Of a stretch of 64,000 bases of DNA, positions 36,301 to 49,143 are shown in pieces; positions within the stretch are counted from its first letter, which is position 1, and each line of letters opens with the position of its first letter. The DNA comes from Torymus aiolomorphi (lineage: Eukaryota; Arthropoda; Insecta; Hymenoptera; Torymidae). A program made the position numbers and the translations under genes. The notes beneath the pieces were generated by a model. That model was given only the letters and a program-made list of their open reading frames with translations. It made no database searches and was not told where the DNA came from. The stretch covers positions 214,629,376 to 214,693,375 of the forward strand of contig CM070873.1 of the NCBI GenBank assembly GCA_036365515.1. The letters are read 5' to 3'.

Positions 36301-38466
36301 TTGGAATATTTTATTAAGGGTTCCCGAAATCTTTCTAAAGCTTTCACGAAATGTTGCTCAGTTGCATAGGTGGAATTTTTTGTTATTCCATTAAACTTAC
36401 GGCAAGCTTTCGCGGAACCTTACCAGAATATGTTACGGTTCCAGTAATCTTTAACTTATTGTCACTGCAATCTTTTATGAAAGGTTCTATTTATGTTGAG
36501 TAGAATCTTCCCTGGGGGTATTCATAAATCTTTTTTAAAAGTTTTTCGGAAGATTTGCAATGAATGTTATAGTTCGATCTTTCACTAAGCTTACTGTAAC
36601 CCTTCTGGTTACCTTTCATGATAGATTCCAGTATTCATGAATCTTTCTCAAAAATTTTTCAGAAGATTTGCAATTTATGTTCCAGTTTATCTTTCAGTAA
36701 GCTTACTGTTACCTTTCTAGTTATCTTCCATGAAAAATTCAAGTATCTGTTATTAGAATGTTTCATGGAAGATTCTGGAAACCTTTCAAAAGCTTTCATG
36801 GAATGTTACTGAATCGCACATTTGGAATTTTTTTTGTCTGGTTCCACAAAACTTACGGGAAGCTTTCATGAACATTGCAAGGCAACGCGACTGGGGAGTT
36901 TCGCCGGAACCTTCCATTAGGCTTTTCCATTATTTTTCGGTAATCATGCTAACTGTAATCTTTCATGCAAGATTTTATTGATGTTTAGTAGAATCTTCCC
37001 AGAAAGTATTCAGTAATCTCTTTCAAAAGGGTTTTGGAAGATTTTTAATCAATTTTCCAGTTGAATCTTTCAGTAAGCTTACTGTAACCTTTCTATTTAT
37101 CTTTCATGAAAGATTCCAGTATCAATTCTGAGAATGTTTCATGTAAGGTTCCGGAACCCTTTCAAAAGCTTTCATTGTATATGGTCGAGTCTTATAGTTC
37201 GAATCTTTTTTGTTGATTCCGTTAAACTTACGCGAAGCTTCCGTGTAACATTGCAAGGTAACGCTACTGGAAAGTTCCGTGGGAACCTTCCATTAAGCTT
37301 TACGCATTATTTTGCGATAATCTTTTATTCATGCTCACTGCAATCTTTCATGGCAGATTTCATTTAGGTATAATGGAATCTTCCCTGAAAGTATTTATAA
37401 ATCTTTTTCAAAAGGTTTTTGGAAAATTTGAAATCAATGTTCCAGTTTAATCTTTCAGAAAGCTTACTGTAACCTTTATAGTTCTCTTTCATGAAAGATT
37501 CCAGTATCAATTATTAGAATGTTTCATGAAAGATTCTGTCAGCTTTTCAGAAGCTTTCGTGTAATGTTACTCTGGTGAATAGTTAGAATCATTTGGTTGT
37601 TTTTGCGAATCTTACGGGAAGCTTTCGTGGAACATTGCAACGTAACGCTACTGGCTTTACGCATTATTTTTCGGTAATACTTTGTTCATGCTTACTGTAA
37701 TCTTCCATGAAAGGTTCCACTTATGTATAGTGGAATCTTCCCCGAAAGTATTAATGAATCTTTTTCAAAAGTTTTTCGGAAGATTTACAAGAAATGTTCC
37801 ATTCTAATCTTTCAGTAAGCTTACTGTAACCTTTCTCATTACTTTTCATGAAAGAGCCCGTATCGATTCTGAGAAGGTTACATGTAAGGATCCGGGAACC
37901 TTTCAAAACCTTTCATGGAATGTTACGCGAGTCTTATAATTGGAATCTTTTTTGTTGATTCCGTCAAACTTACGGAAAGCTTTCGTGAAACATTTCCAGG
38001 TATTGCTACTGAGAGCTTCAGCTGGAGCCTTTCATTAATCTTTTCGCATTGTTTTTCGGTAATCTTTTGTTCATGCTTACTGCAATCTTTCATGAGAAGT
38101 TCCATTTTTGTATAGTCGAATGTTCCCGGAACGCATTCATCAATCTTTCTCAAAAGTTTTTCGGAAGATTTGCAAGAAATGTTCCTGTTCAATCTTTCAG
38201 TAAGCTTACTGTAATCTTTCTAGTTATCTTTCATGGAAGACTCCAGTATCGATTCTTAGAATGTTTCATGGTGGATGTCGGTAACCTTTCAAAAACTTTC
38301 ATGGCATGTTACGGAATCGCATAGCTGGAATTTTTTTGGTTGGTTTCCGAAAACTTACGGGAAGCTTTCGTGAAGCATTGCAAGGTAACGCTACTGGTAA
38401 GTTTTGCCGGAACCTTCCTTTAAGCTCTTTGCATTATTTTTCGGTAATCTTTCATTCATGCTTACT

Positions 38467-41400
38467 GACACCTTTCATGAAAGGTTCTATTTATGTTCAG
38501 TGGAATCTTTACTGCAAGGATTTGGGAATCTCCTTTGCAATATTAGCGTAAGCTTTCAGCAAAGATAACAGTGTAATCTTTCTAAAAACTTACTGTAATA
38601 TTGTTTCCTTTCGTGAAGGATTCCTGGATTGATCCCTGCAAGGTCTTGGGAATCTCTTTTGCAATATTAGCGTAAGCTTTCAGCAAAGATAACAGTGTAA
38701 TCTTTCTAAAAACTTGCTGTAATATTGCTGTTTCCTTTCGTGAAAGATTCCTGAATTGATTCCTGAAATATTTCACGTAAGATTCCCGTAGGCTTTCCAG
38801 AAGCTTACGTGTAATATTCGTCGAAAGGACATTTGGCAATCTTGATTGTAATATTGCTTTAACATTCCGGGAAGCTTACAAGAAAGCTTACAATGAAATC
38901 TATCTGAAAGTTTCAGTTATCTTTTAGAAAGGTTGAGGAAAGCTTCCATTGGAATATTTCTTGAATCTTTCACTGGGAAGCTTTCATGCTATGTGCAGAA
39001 AGATTTCAGTATCGATTCTTAGAATTTTTCATCGTGGGTGTCAGCAAGCTTTCAAAAACATTAATGGAATGTTACGAGATCTCATAGTTGGAATTTTTTT
39101 GTTGGTTTCCGAAGATGTACCAGAAGCTTTCGTAGAACATTGCTAGGTAATGCTACTGGAATGTTTCGTGGGAACCTTCCATTAAGTTTTTCGCATTATT
39201 TTTCGGTAATGTTGCATTCATGCTTATTGCAATCTTTCATGAAAGGTTCCATTTATGTTTAGTGCAATCTTTCCTGAAAGTATTCATCAATCTTTTTCAA
39301 AAGTTTTTCGGAAGATTTGCAAGAAATGTACCAGTTCAATCTTTCAGTAAGCTTACTTTAACCTTTCTAGTTATCTTTCATGAAAAATTCCAGTATCGAT
39401 TCTTAGAATGGTTCATGGTCGATGTTGGCAACCTTTCAAAACTTTCATGGAATGTTACGGAATCGCATAGTTGGAATTTTTTCGGTTGGTTCGCTTAAAC
39501 TTACGGGAAGCTTTTGTGGAGCATTGGAAGTTAACGCTACTGGAATGTTTCACGGGAACCTTCCATTAAGTTTTTCGCATTATTTTTCGATAATATTGCA
39601 TTCATGCTTATTGCAATCTTTCATGAAAGGTTCTATTTATGTTTAGTGGAATTTTTCCTGCAAGTATTTGGAAATCTCTTTGGTAATCTTAGCTTAAACT
39701 TTCAAGAAAGATAACAGTGTAATCTTCCCGAAAGCTTACCGTAATATTGTTGTTTCCTTTTGTGAACGATTCCTGTATTGATACCTGCAAGGATTTGGGA
39801 ATCTCTTTTGCAATCTTACAGTAAGCTTTCAACAAAGGTAACAGTCTAATCTTCCCAAAAGCTTACTGTAATATTGTAGTTTCATTTCGTGAAAGATTCC
39901 TGTATCAATCCCTGCAAGGATTTGGTAATCTTTTCTGCAATCTTAGCGTAAGCTTTCAACAATGATAACAGTATAATCTTCCCAAAAGCTTACTGTAATA
40001 TTGGTGTTTCCTTTTTTGAAAGATTCCTGTATTGATCCCTGCAAGGATTTTGGAAGCTCTTTTTCAATCTTAGCGTAAGCTTTCAACAAAGCTGACAGAG
40101 TAATATTCCCAAAAGCATACTGTAATATTTCCTTTTCCTTTCGTGAAAGATTCCTGTATTGATCTCTGCAAGGATTTGGGAATCTCTTTGGTAATCTTAG
40201 CGTAAGCTTTCAAAAAAGATAACAGTGTAATATTTCTAAAAGCTTACCGTAATATTGCTGTTTCCTTTTGTGAACGATTCCTGTATTGATCCCTGCAAGC
40301 ATTTGGGAATCTCTTTTGCAATCTTACAGTAAGCTTTCAACAAAGGTAACAGTCTAATCTTCCGAAAAGCTTGCTATAATATTGTAGTTTCCTTTCGTGA
40401 AAGATGCCTGTATTAATCCCTGCAAGGATTTGGTAATCTTTTCTGCAATCTTAGCGTAAGCTTTCAACAAAGATAACATATAATCTTCCCAAAAGCTTAC
40501 TGTAATATTGCTGTTTGCTTTTTGAAAGATTCCTGTATTGATCCCTGCAAGGATTTGGGAAGCTCTTTTTCAATCTTAGCGTTAGCTTTCAACAAAGATA
40601 ACAGTGTAATATTTCCAAAAGCTTACTGTAATATTGCATTTTCCTTTCGTGAAAGATTCCTGTATTGATCCCTGCAAGGATTTGGGAATCTCTTTGGTAA
40701 TCTTAGCGTAAGCTTTCAAAAAAGATAACAGTGTAATCTTTCTAAAAGTTTACCGTAATATTGCTGTTTCCTTTCGTGAAGATTCCTGTATTGATCCCTG
40801 CAAGGATTTGGGAATCTCTTTGGTAATCTTAGCGTAAGCTTTCAAAAAAGATAACAGTGTAATCTTTCTAAAAACTTACCGTAATATCGCTGTTTCCTTT
40901 TGTGAACGATTCCTGTATTGATCCCTGCAAGCATTTGGGAATCTCTTTTGCAAACTTACAGTAAGCTTTCAACAAAGGTAACAGTCTAATCTTCCCGAAA
41001 GCTTACTGTAATATTGTAGTTTCCTTTCGTGAAAGATTCCTGTATTGATCCCTGCAAGGATTTGGTAATATTTTCTGCAATCTTAGCGTAAGCTTTCAAC
41101 TAAGATAACAGTATAATCTTCCCAAAAGCTTACTGTAATATTGCTGTTTCCTTTTTGAAAGATTCCTGTATTGATCCCTGCAAGGATTTGGGAAGCTCTT
41201 TTTCAATCTTAGCGTTAGCTTTCAACAAAGATAACAGTGTAATATTCCCAAAAGCTTACTGTAATATTGCATTTTCCTTTCGTGAAAGATTCCTGTATTG
41301 ATCCCTGCAAGGATTTGGGAATCTCTTTGGTAATCTTAGCGTAAGCTTTCAAAAAAGATAACAGTGTAATCTTTCTAAAAGCTTACTGTAATATTGCTGT

Positions 41401-41666
41401 TTCCTTTCGTGAATTATTCCTGTATTGATTCTTGGAATATTTCACGTAAGATTCCCGTAAGCTTTCTAGAAGCTTTCATGTAATATTCGTCGAAAGGACA
41501 TTTAGCAATCTTGATTGTAATATTGCTTTAACCTTCCGGGAAGCTTACAAGAAACCTTACAATGGAATCTATCTGAAAGTTTCAATTATCTTTTAAAAAG
41601 GTTGATGAAAGCTTCCATTGGAATATTTCTTGAATCTTACACTGGGAAGCTTTCATGCTATGTGGG
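38467..41666 (-). repeat. module a', inverted copy of module a, loop of the palindrome
   Basis: It is 3,200 bp against 3,202 bp for module a, with the same 127-bp unit order reversed, and ends at the inverse of CCCACATAGCATG (41,654-41,666). It sits exactly at the symmetry point of b/b': the words CTTACTG (ending 38,466) and CAGTAAG (from 41,667) abut it. Confidence 0.9.
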
Positions 41667-43439
41667 CAGTAAGCATGAATGAAAGATTACCGAAAAATAA
41701 TGCAAAGAGCTTAAAGGAAGGTTCCGGCAAAACTTACCAGTAGCGTTACCTTGCAATGCTCCACGAAAGCTTCCCGTAAGTTTTCGGAAACCAACCAAAA
41801 AAATTCCAGCTATGCGATTCCGTAACATGCCATGAAAGTTTTTGAAAGGTTACCGACATCCACCATGAAACATTCTAAGAATCGATACTGGAGTCTTCCA
41901 TGAAAGATAACTAGAAAAATTACAGTAAGCTTACTGAAAGATTGAACAGGAACATTTCTTGCAAATCTTCCGAAAAACTTTTGAGAAAGATTGATGAATG
42001 CGTTCCGGGAACATTCGACTAAACAAAAATGGAACTTCTCATGAAAGATTGCAGTAAGCATGAACAAAAGATTACCGAAAAATAATGCGTAAAGCCAGTA
42101 GCGTTACGTTGCAATGTTCCACGAAAGCTTCCCGTAAGATTCGCAAAAACAACCAAATGATTCTAACTATTCACCAGAGTAACATTACACGAAAGTTTTT
42201 GAAAAGCTGACAGAATCTTTCATGAAACATTCTAATAGTTGATACTGGAATCTTTCATGAAAGAAAACTATAAAGGTTACAGTAAGCTTTCTGAAAGATT
42301 AAACTGGAACATTGATTTCAAATTTTCCAAAAACCTTTTGAAAAAGATTTATAAATACTTTCAGGGAAGATTCCATTATACCTAAATGAAATCTGCCATG
42401 AAAGATTGCAGTGAGCATGAATAAAAGATTATCGAAAAATAATGCGTAAAGCTTAATGGAAGGTTCCCACAGAACTTTCCAGTAGCGTTACCTTGCAATG
42501 TTACACGGAAGCTTCGCGTAAGTTTAACGGAATCAACAAAAAAGATTCGAACTATAAGACTCAACCATATACAATGAAAGCTTTTAAAAGGGTTCCGGAA
42601 CCTTACATGAAACATTCTCAGAATTGATACTGGAATCTTTCATGAAAGATAAATAGAAAGGTTACAGTAAGCTTACTGAAAGATTCAACTGGAAAATTGA
42701 TTAAAAATCTTCCAAAAGCCTTTTGAAAGAGATTACTGAATACTTTCAGGGAAGATTCTACTAAACATCAATAAAATCTTGCATGAAAGATTGCAGTTAG
42801 CATGATTACCGAAAAATAATGGAAAAGCCTAATGGAAGGTTCCGGCGAAACTCCCCAGTCGCGTTGCCTTGCAATGTTCATGAAAGCTTCCCGTAAGTTT
42901 TGTGGAACCAGACAAAAAAAATTCCAAATGTGCGATTCAGTAACATTCCATGAAAGCTTTTGAAAGGTTTCCAGAATCTTCCATGAAACATTCTAATAAC
43001 AGATACTTGTATTTTTCATGGAAGATAACTAGAAAGGTAACAGTAAGCTTACTGAAAGATAAACTGGAACATAAATTGCAAATCTTCTGAAAAATTTTTG
43101 AGAAAGATTCATGAATACTGGAATCTATTATGAAAGGTAACCAGAAGGGTTACAGTAAGCTTAGTGAAAGATCGAACTATAACATTCATTGCAAATCTTC
43201 CGAAAAACTTTTAAAAAAGATTTATGAATACCCCCAGGGAAGATTCTACTCAACATAAATAGAACCTTTCATAAAAGATTGCAGTGACAATAAGTCAAAG
43301 ATTACTGGAACCGTAACATATTCTGGTAAGGTTCCGCGAAAGCTTGCCGTAAGTTTAATGGAATAACAAAAAATTCCACCTATGCAACTGAGCAACATTT
43401 CGTGAAAGCTTTAGAAAGATTTCGGGAACCCTTAATAAA

Positions 43440-45605
43440 ATATTCCAAAAATGAATGCTTTTAGGAGATGTTGAATACCGACATCAACGAGTATACTTTA
43501 TCAAAATTATAATAGAATGGCTATAAAATAATTCTATGTATAGTATTTAAATATAAGGAGGCGTTAAAATTGTGGTTTTCAAAAAACTGTTTAAAAACTT
43601 TTTAATTAAAAATAATTTTAATGTTGATAAGTAGGAATCTGCATTTTTGTCATTTTGATCCAATTTTTCAACAATTATCTCTCATAATAGTACTCTCATA
43701 AGAATTGCCAAATGAATTCTGAGTATTATATTTGCATAAAAGGAAGACGTGTTTTTCCAAATGAATGTTTAAAATTAATAATTAAAGTTAATATTTTCTT
43801 TGTTTAGAAATAGTACAGTTTGATACTAACGCGTGCACCTTTTCGCTTGTGTATCGAACAGTATCTTTTGACACGATGTGTACAAAGCTTGATTTAGCGT
43901 ATGCTTTTTCATTCAAAAAACAAGCGTGCGCGAAATCGCGCTTTGCGCACGGAGAGTCAAAATAATACAGATAAATTTCGATGCTAGTGCGTCAAAGTGA
44001 TTTTATCCTAGTGTGGGCGTTTGCACCTGAGCGAAGCTAGGGTGAAAAGGTCACACAAGGTTAAAATCACCTTCTCGCTCGCGTATCGAACCGTATTTTT
44101 GTATACGACGTGTACAAAGCTTGATTTAGCATATGCTTTTTTATTTGAGCGTGTGCGAAGTCGAGCTTTGCGCACGGAGTGTTAAAATATATTCAGTATA
44201 CGAATTTTATTTCTCCCTATTGACACTATATTTATTTCTCAAAGAGAAAGCGTTGTAATAGTGAAAATTTTCAAAACAGAGATTTTGATGAATTTCGATG
44301 TTTTTGAGCTTTCTGAGTCAGAATAATAGGTTTTAAAAAAATGTATGTATGTATGAATTTATGAAACGAAATTTTGTCCCCGGCATAACTCTTGAACGGA
44401 TAGACGTAATGAGCTGAACTTTTGCATGCATCTTACGTATGTCTTAACTCAGAACTGATTAAATTTTGGAGTCAAATGAATGACAATAAGGTCTTATTTT
44501 GATAAAATAACAATTTTGCCAAAATTTTTTGTTTCAGAAATAATTTTCTTTTTAATTGGTCTTCAGGTATAGAAAATGGATACCGATATTCTTAAAGTAC
44601 AGTTAATTTCATTATAAATTATGTATTTATAACTACTCACGAGTTATTTTGGTCTTAAAAATGTGATTTGAAAAAGTAACAACTTTTTCTAAATACATAA
44701 TAGTTATATGAATTGTAAATAACTTTTTCGCCATTTCATCTTAAAGATGCATCTAATATAAACACATATTCTTGCAATATGTTTAATCCCCTCTCTTTTC
44801 ATCTCTTTTGAGACTATTTTGAAGTTATTTTTGAGTTGAAAATATAGATTTGAAGATTTCATCAACTTAGAACAAAATTATGCTTTTTTAATGAATTGAA
44901 AAATTTCTTTATCCATTTATATTAAACATATAGAATATAAGCAAATATAAATAAAGTAAATTTGATAATATTTTAATACATTTATAATTGATTTTATAAT
45001 GTTTTAATTGAAACTTGATTTTATAATACCGTTTTAACTTTGAGGCCATGTTCAACTCAAACGTAGATCCCTAGCTTATCGGCACCAAAATTTTTTTTTT
45101 TTATTACATCTAAACACAAACTTTAGGAAAAAGCGTTGGATTTCCGTAAAAGAGCGCTTTTCTCTGAAATTTTTGTTTAAATACGATAAAAAAAATAAAA
45201 CTTAGGTGCCGGTAAGGTAGGTATCGTTTCGGTATTTTACATGGCCATTTTAAAGCCATTAATATTTTAGATGAATATAATCGAAATAATAACATGTATG
45301 TTAGGTATGTATGTATGATATTATTTAATAACAATTGAATAATCGTAGATAGTGCACCTTATTTGGATGAAAATGTTCCAACTCCTTCAAGCGAGCGATA
45401 GCGTAACGGATAGCATGCGTGCGTAGTAACCCAAGGGTTGTAGGTTCGATTCCTAGTTAGGTCAAAAAATTTTATGTAAAATTTTTTCTGCGATGAAAAA
45501 ATTGCGATTAATATAGTAATAAATTCTAAATAATATGCGAGAATTGTAATAGTTATACTTTAGAGTATTGTATGTAATATGTATGGCTTTAAGTTCCAAA
45601 GTAAT
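43440..45605 (-). repeat. domain U', right copy
   Basis: Near-identical inverse of 34,140-36,300, containing the tRNA-like unit on the plus strand. Confidence 0.85.
45385..45465 (+). other. tRNA-like sequence in domain U', right
   Basis: Same A-box-like and GGTTCGATTCC B-box-like blocks as at 34,262-34,355, now on the plus strand and therefore pointing away from the array centre. Confidence 0.55.
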
Positions 45606-46345
45606 CTTTCAAGAACTTGAAAAAAGGTTCGTGAAAGGTTTCTTGAAAGATTTACTAGAATGTTTCGTAGAATCTTTCTGAAAGATTGACAAATCTTTCA
45701 CAAAGTTTCCAGCTACTCTTTTAAAAACTTGATGAAAGGTCCTGGAAAGTTTTCCGGAAATATTAATAGATTTTTTTTTAAAGCGTTTGCCAGGAAATTG
45801 GGCAGAATTTTAAGCTTACAGGAATCTTTTATGTAAGCTTTCTGAAAGATTTCAATAAATCTATCAAAAACCTTACAAGAATCTTTACAGCTACCTTACT
45901 AAAGTCTTATTGGAAGATTTCCTGTAAACTTACCGTATCCTTTCGAGAAAGAATTGGGCGGAATTTTAAGCTTACAGGAATCTTTCGTGTAAGCTTTCTG
46001 AAAGATTTCAATAAATCTATCAAAAACCTTACAAGGATCTTTACAGCTACCTTACTAAAGTCTTGCTGAAAGATTGTCTGTAAACTTACCGTATTCTTTC
46101 AAGAAAGCTTCCATAAAGATTGACAAATCTTTCACAAAGCTACCAGTTACTCTTTTAAAAATTTGATGAAAGATCCCGGAAAGCTTTCTGGGAAGATTAA
46201 TAGAATCTTTCCTGAAAGCTTTTTGTGAGAAAAAAGGGCGGACATTTTGAGCTTTCAGGAATCTTCCATGTAAGCTTCCTGTAAGATTCCGAATCTTTCT
46301 TGGAAGCTTTCATAAAACTTCCAGGAAGCTTTCATGCTATGTGGG

Positions 46346-46690
46346 TCTTCACACACGCGGCTTCCCGGCTTCCTTGCAACGGCGGTGTCGGTGTATCGGT
46401 ATACTCGGTATACGCGCGAAACAACACAGTCGCGCACGTCTCACAGTGCCCTCTACATTCAATATTACGCCTATTCCTTATAAACGTCATATGTTAACTA
46501 TTAACATATCAGTATTTCTAGAAAATTTGTCCCATAGTACAAACAAAAGTTTGTATTATAGTTACAAATGCATATTTATTTCGTGCGAAATGCTTATACG
46601 ATGTAAACAAACATATTAGCCACTATTGACACTATTATATACACATATTTGTGATAATAATATTCTTCTCTCAGTGCATAAATGCGTTCC
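46346..46690. other. GC-rich then AT-rich flank of the array
   Basis: 46,346-46,450 is GC-rich and then turns AT-rich. It contains TATGTTAACTATTAACATA (46,490-46,508), an exact inverse of 24,182-24,200. This flank may be the displaced 5' part of the transposon that carries the SAM-domain gene. Confidence 0.35.
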
Positions 46691-47974
46691 CGAATAATTA
46701 TCATTTTAAAAGAGGGCTAAAATAGTTTTAACCTCAAATATCTCTGAAATTCATAAACGAATTCTTTTACCCTAAGAACTTTTCTAATAAATAATATACA
46801 AACTCTACATCTCCATCAAATTTCAAAGAAATTAAAACAATTTTAATGTAGTTATATTGTGCGACAACAAAGAAAGTCATTTTCAAAAAGACTAAAATTT
46901 TAAATATCAAACATCTCAAAAAATAACCATATAATCTGGATGAAATTTTACACAGGTGTTGCCTATATCGTATACAAAATAGTCTATAAATTTCAACATG
47001 ATATATGAAGTTGTCATTGAGAAATTACGATTTTGAAAAAAACCGTAAAAGAATTTTAACCTTAAATATCTCTAAAAATCATGAGACAATTCTTTTACCT
47101 AAAGGACTTATACGATAATATATAAACTCTACCTCTCCACAAAATTTCAACATGATTAAACCAATTTTTGTTTTCTCTAGTTATCATGCGACAAAGAAAA
47201 TAACTTTGTAAAATACAAAAATTTTCAAAATCAAATATCTCAAAAGGTAATCGTATGATCTTGATGAAATTTCGCACACATATTATCTATATTACATACA
47301 AAATTGTCTATAAATTTGGAGCTGATACATGAAGCCGTTCTCGAGAAATACGATTTGAAAAAAAGGTTAAAAAAATTTTAACCTCAAATATTTCTGAAAT
47401 TTCGGGACTAATAATTTTGCTCAAAGAACTCGACCGGGAGCTATCAAAAATCTACCTCTATAAGGAATTTCAAAGCAATTAAGTCAATTTTACTCCCGTA
47501 ATCGTTGGACATACAAAACTCATTTTTTTCACATTTCAATTTTTTTCTCAAAAACTAGTCGACAAAGTGGATTCAAATTTTTACAGATTATAGCTACCTA
47601 TATTCTGCATTATCATGATTTTTCTCAAGAAAATTGACCGTTTAGTTTAGGAGTTATAAGCTTTAAAAAAAAACACGTTTTTGTTAATAACAAAAGAACC
47701 GTGATAGCTAGAGAAATTTTTTTTTTTAATATAGGTATTTTAATGCTCTTTCGAATGCTGTCCATTCGATTCAAATATCTCGATCTTATCATTAAAAAAA
47801 GCAAAAATAAATTTTGAGAAAATCGAAAATTCGAAATAAAACGAAAACCCATCAGCGAATCAAAAAACGAACTTTTGACCCCCATCACATAAAAAGAAAT
47901 GAGACTTGTCCGGTCAAAATCGATCGAGTAGAAGCTGAGATCCAGGCTTATACACACACACACACACACACATA

Positions 47975-48021
<47 letters not shown>

Positions 48022-48160
48022 CCATACAGACATTTTTCAAAAATCATGTATTTTGATTCCTAACACCTCGAAAAACAATTATAACATGTTTTTACAATAA
48101 CTCAAAAAATCACTATCACAAAGCTTCCTCTAGGAAGAAGCAAAAATTGAATTTTCCTTA
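46690..48160 (-). mobile_element. dispersed repeat R1, inverted copy
   Basis: The minus strand matches 10,162-11,650 in order: a TCCTAGAGGAAGC hairpin (imperfect), CATGTTATAATTGT, the TG tract, and then the TTTCAGAAATATTTGAGGTT and CGTATTTCTCGAGAACGG phrases. The match is clear by eye but diverged. No coding frame is kept. Confidence 0.75.
47952..48020. repeat. (AC)n microsatellite of R1
   Basis: AC dinucleotide with two T interruptions, at the position equivalent to the TG tract at 10.3 kb. Confidence 0.95.
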
Positions 48161-48550
48161 TTCGTTCATTTACTTTTGAAGTCATCCTAAGTAAAGATTT
48201 CAATTTATGTTATTAAGCAATAGGCATTTTTCAGATATTAAATTTATTATATTTTAAAGCAAAAATTCATTTTAATCATTTCTTTAATAGATATTTATAT
48301 AGTTAATTAAAAATAATGCAATAATTCTATTATAATATGTATATGAAATTATTGTTACCATGGATACATTCTGTTTTATACACAGATCACATTTCATATG
48401 CACTTACGTACAACCGTACAACTGACTTCTTCAACGGCTGTTGAAAAAACTGCTAAGTTTATGTAAGTAAATCTCATTGATTAACATTTTAATCTGATTT
48501 ATATTTTCGCACTCTTTTATACATACGTATAATCGTACGCGTAGACACAT

Positions 48551-48719
48551 GTCGTCTCACGGTACGAAAAAAAGCCAACTTAGAATAGCAAAACGAAGAA
48601 AATCCATTTTCGCGCGAAAAAAGCCAAGGAATGGGCATATTTTTTTCTTTTTTTCGCGCGAAAATGGTTTTTCTTCGTTTGTCTCTTCTAAGTTGGCTTT
48701 TCTTCTTACCGCACGACGA
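48551..48719. repeat. MITE-like hairpin, about 170 bp
   Basis: GTCGT..ACGGTACG, AAAGCCAACTTAGAA and TTTTCGCGCGAAAA on the left are mirrored by TTTTTCGCGCGAAAATGG, TTCTAAGTTGGCTTTT and CGCACGACGA on the right. No coding capacity. Confidence 0.75.
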
Positions 48720-49143
48720 TATGCACACATAATGCACATACAAACACACTCGCTCGTGAATGCATTCTCGTACAGTTTTATATTTACAACTATTAATGGC
48801 TAGAAATACAAGTACAGATTTTTTTGGGCAACGAAATTGATCTGACGATATATAAAAGCTACATCTATTCCAAATTACAAAACGATTGGATAATTTTTAT
48901 TCTTCTATCGTCCGACAACGGAAACTCTACGTTTTTATAAAACATTTTTTTTCTTAAAAACAAATGAAGATAATCTCTTGAAAATTTAACCAAATATATT
49001 CTTTAATGAGATTAGTAAGTGATTAAAATTTTAAGTCGATAAATCAAGTATTCTCTGAGAAAACGCGATACGAAAAATTTTTAAAAAAATTTTTAACCTC
49101 AAATATCTTTTTTTGTAATGGACCGATTTTTTGGGTAACGAAA

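Larger units (their letters stand above)
33245..38466 (+). repeat. module b, left arm of the large palindrome
   Basis: Three parts: a GAAAG-rich outer part with three 147-bp units (33.25-34.13 kb), a non-GAAAG domain U (34.14-36.30 kb), and an inner part of about 375-bp tandem units (36.30-38.47 kb) each containing TTTCATGAAAG and TTATTTTTCGGTAAT-like words. Its inverse is 41,667-46,345. Confidence 0.9.
30043..46345. repeat. 16.3-kb compound inverted array, modules a-b-a'-b'
   Basis: The sequence is saturated with GAAAGATT/GAAAGCTT words (AAGCTT is its own inverse). It is built from two modules: a (30,043-33,244), b (33,245-38,466), inverted a' (38,467-41,666) and inverted b' (41,667-46,345). 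Every module is capped on its outer side by CCCACATAGCATG or its inverse (30,043; 33,246; ending 41,666; ending 46,345). The tandem open frames within it are by-products of the repeats; no protein family is recognisable. It starts 26 bp upstream of the SAM-domain gene ATG. No target duplication is evident at the outer ends. Confidence 0.85.
41667..46345 (-). repeat. module b', right arm of the large palindrome
   Basis: Inverse of 33,245-38,466 but about 540 bp shorter. It lacks one of the inner ~375-bp units (left counterpart about 37,685-38,060) and one of the 147-bp outer units. Confidence 0.88.

Noticed and set aside
34262..45465. Functional tRNA genes in the U domains
   Set aside because: A- and B-box-like words are present, but the acceptor and anticodon stems could not be paired convincingly and the sequence is part of a repeat.
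30043..46345. Many 60-90-codon frames beginning with MLIAIFHE, MFHVRF or similar, which look like a protein family
   Set aside because: They are translations of GAAAGCTT/TTTCATGAAAG tandem repeats on both strands. Similarity between them comes from the repeats, and none shows codon constraint or a domain.
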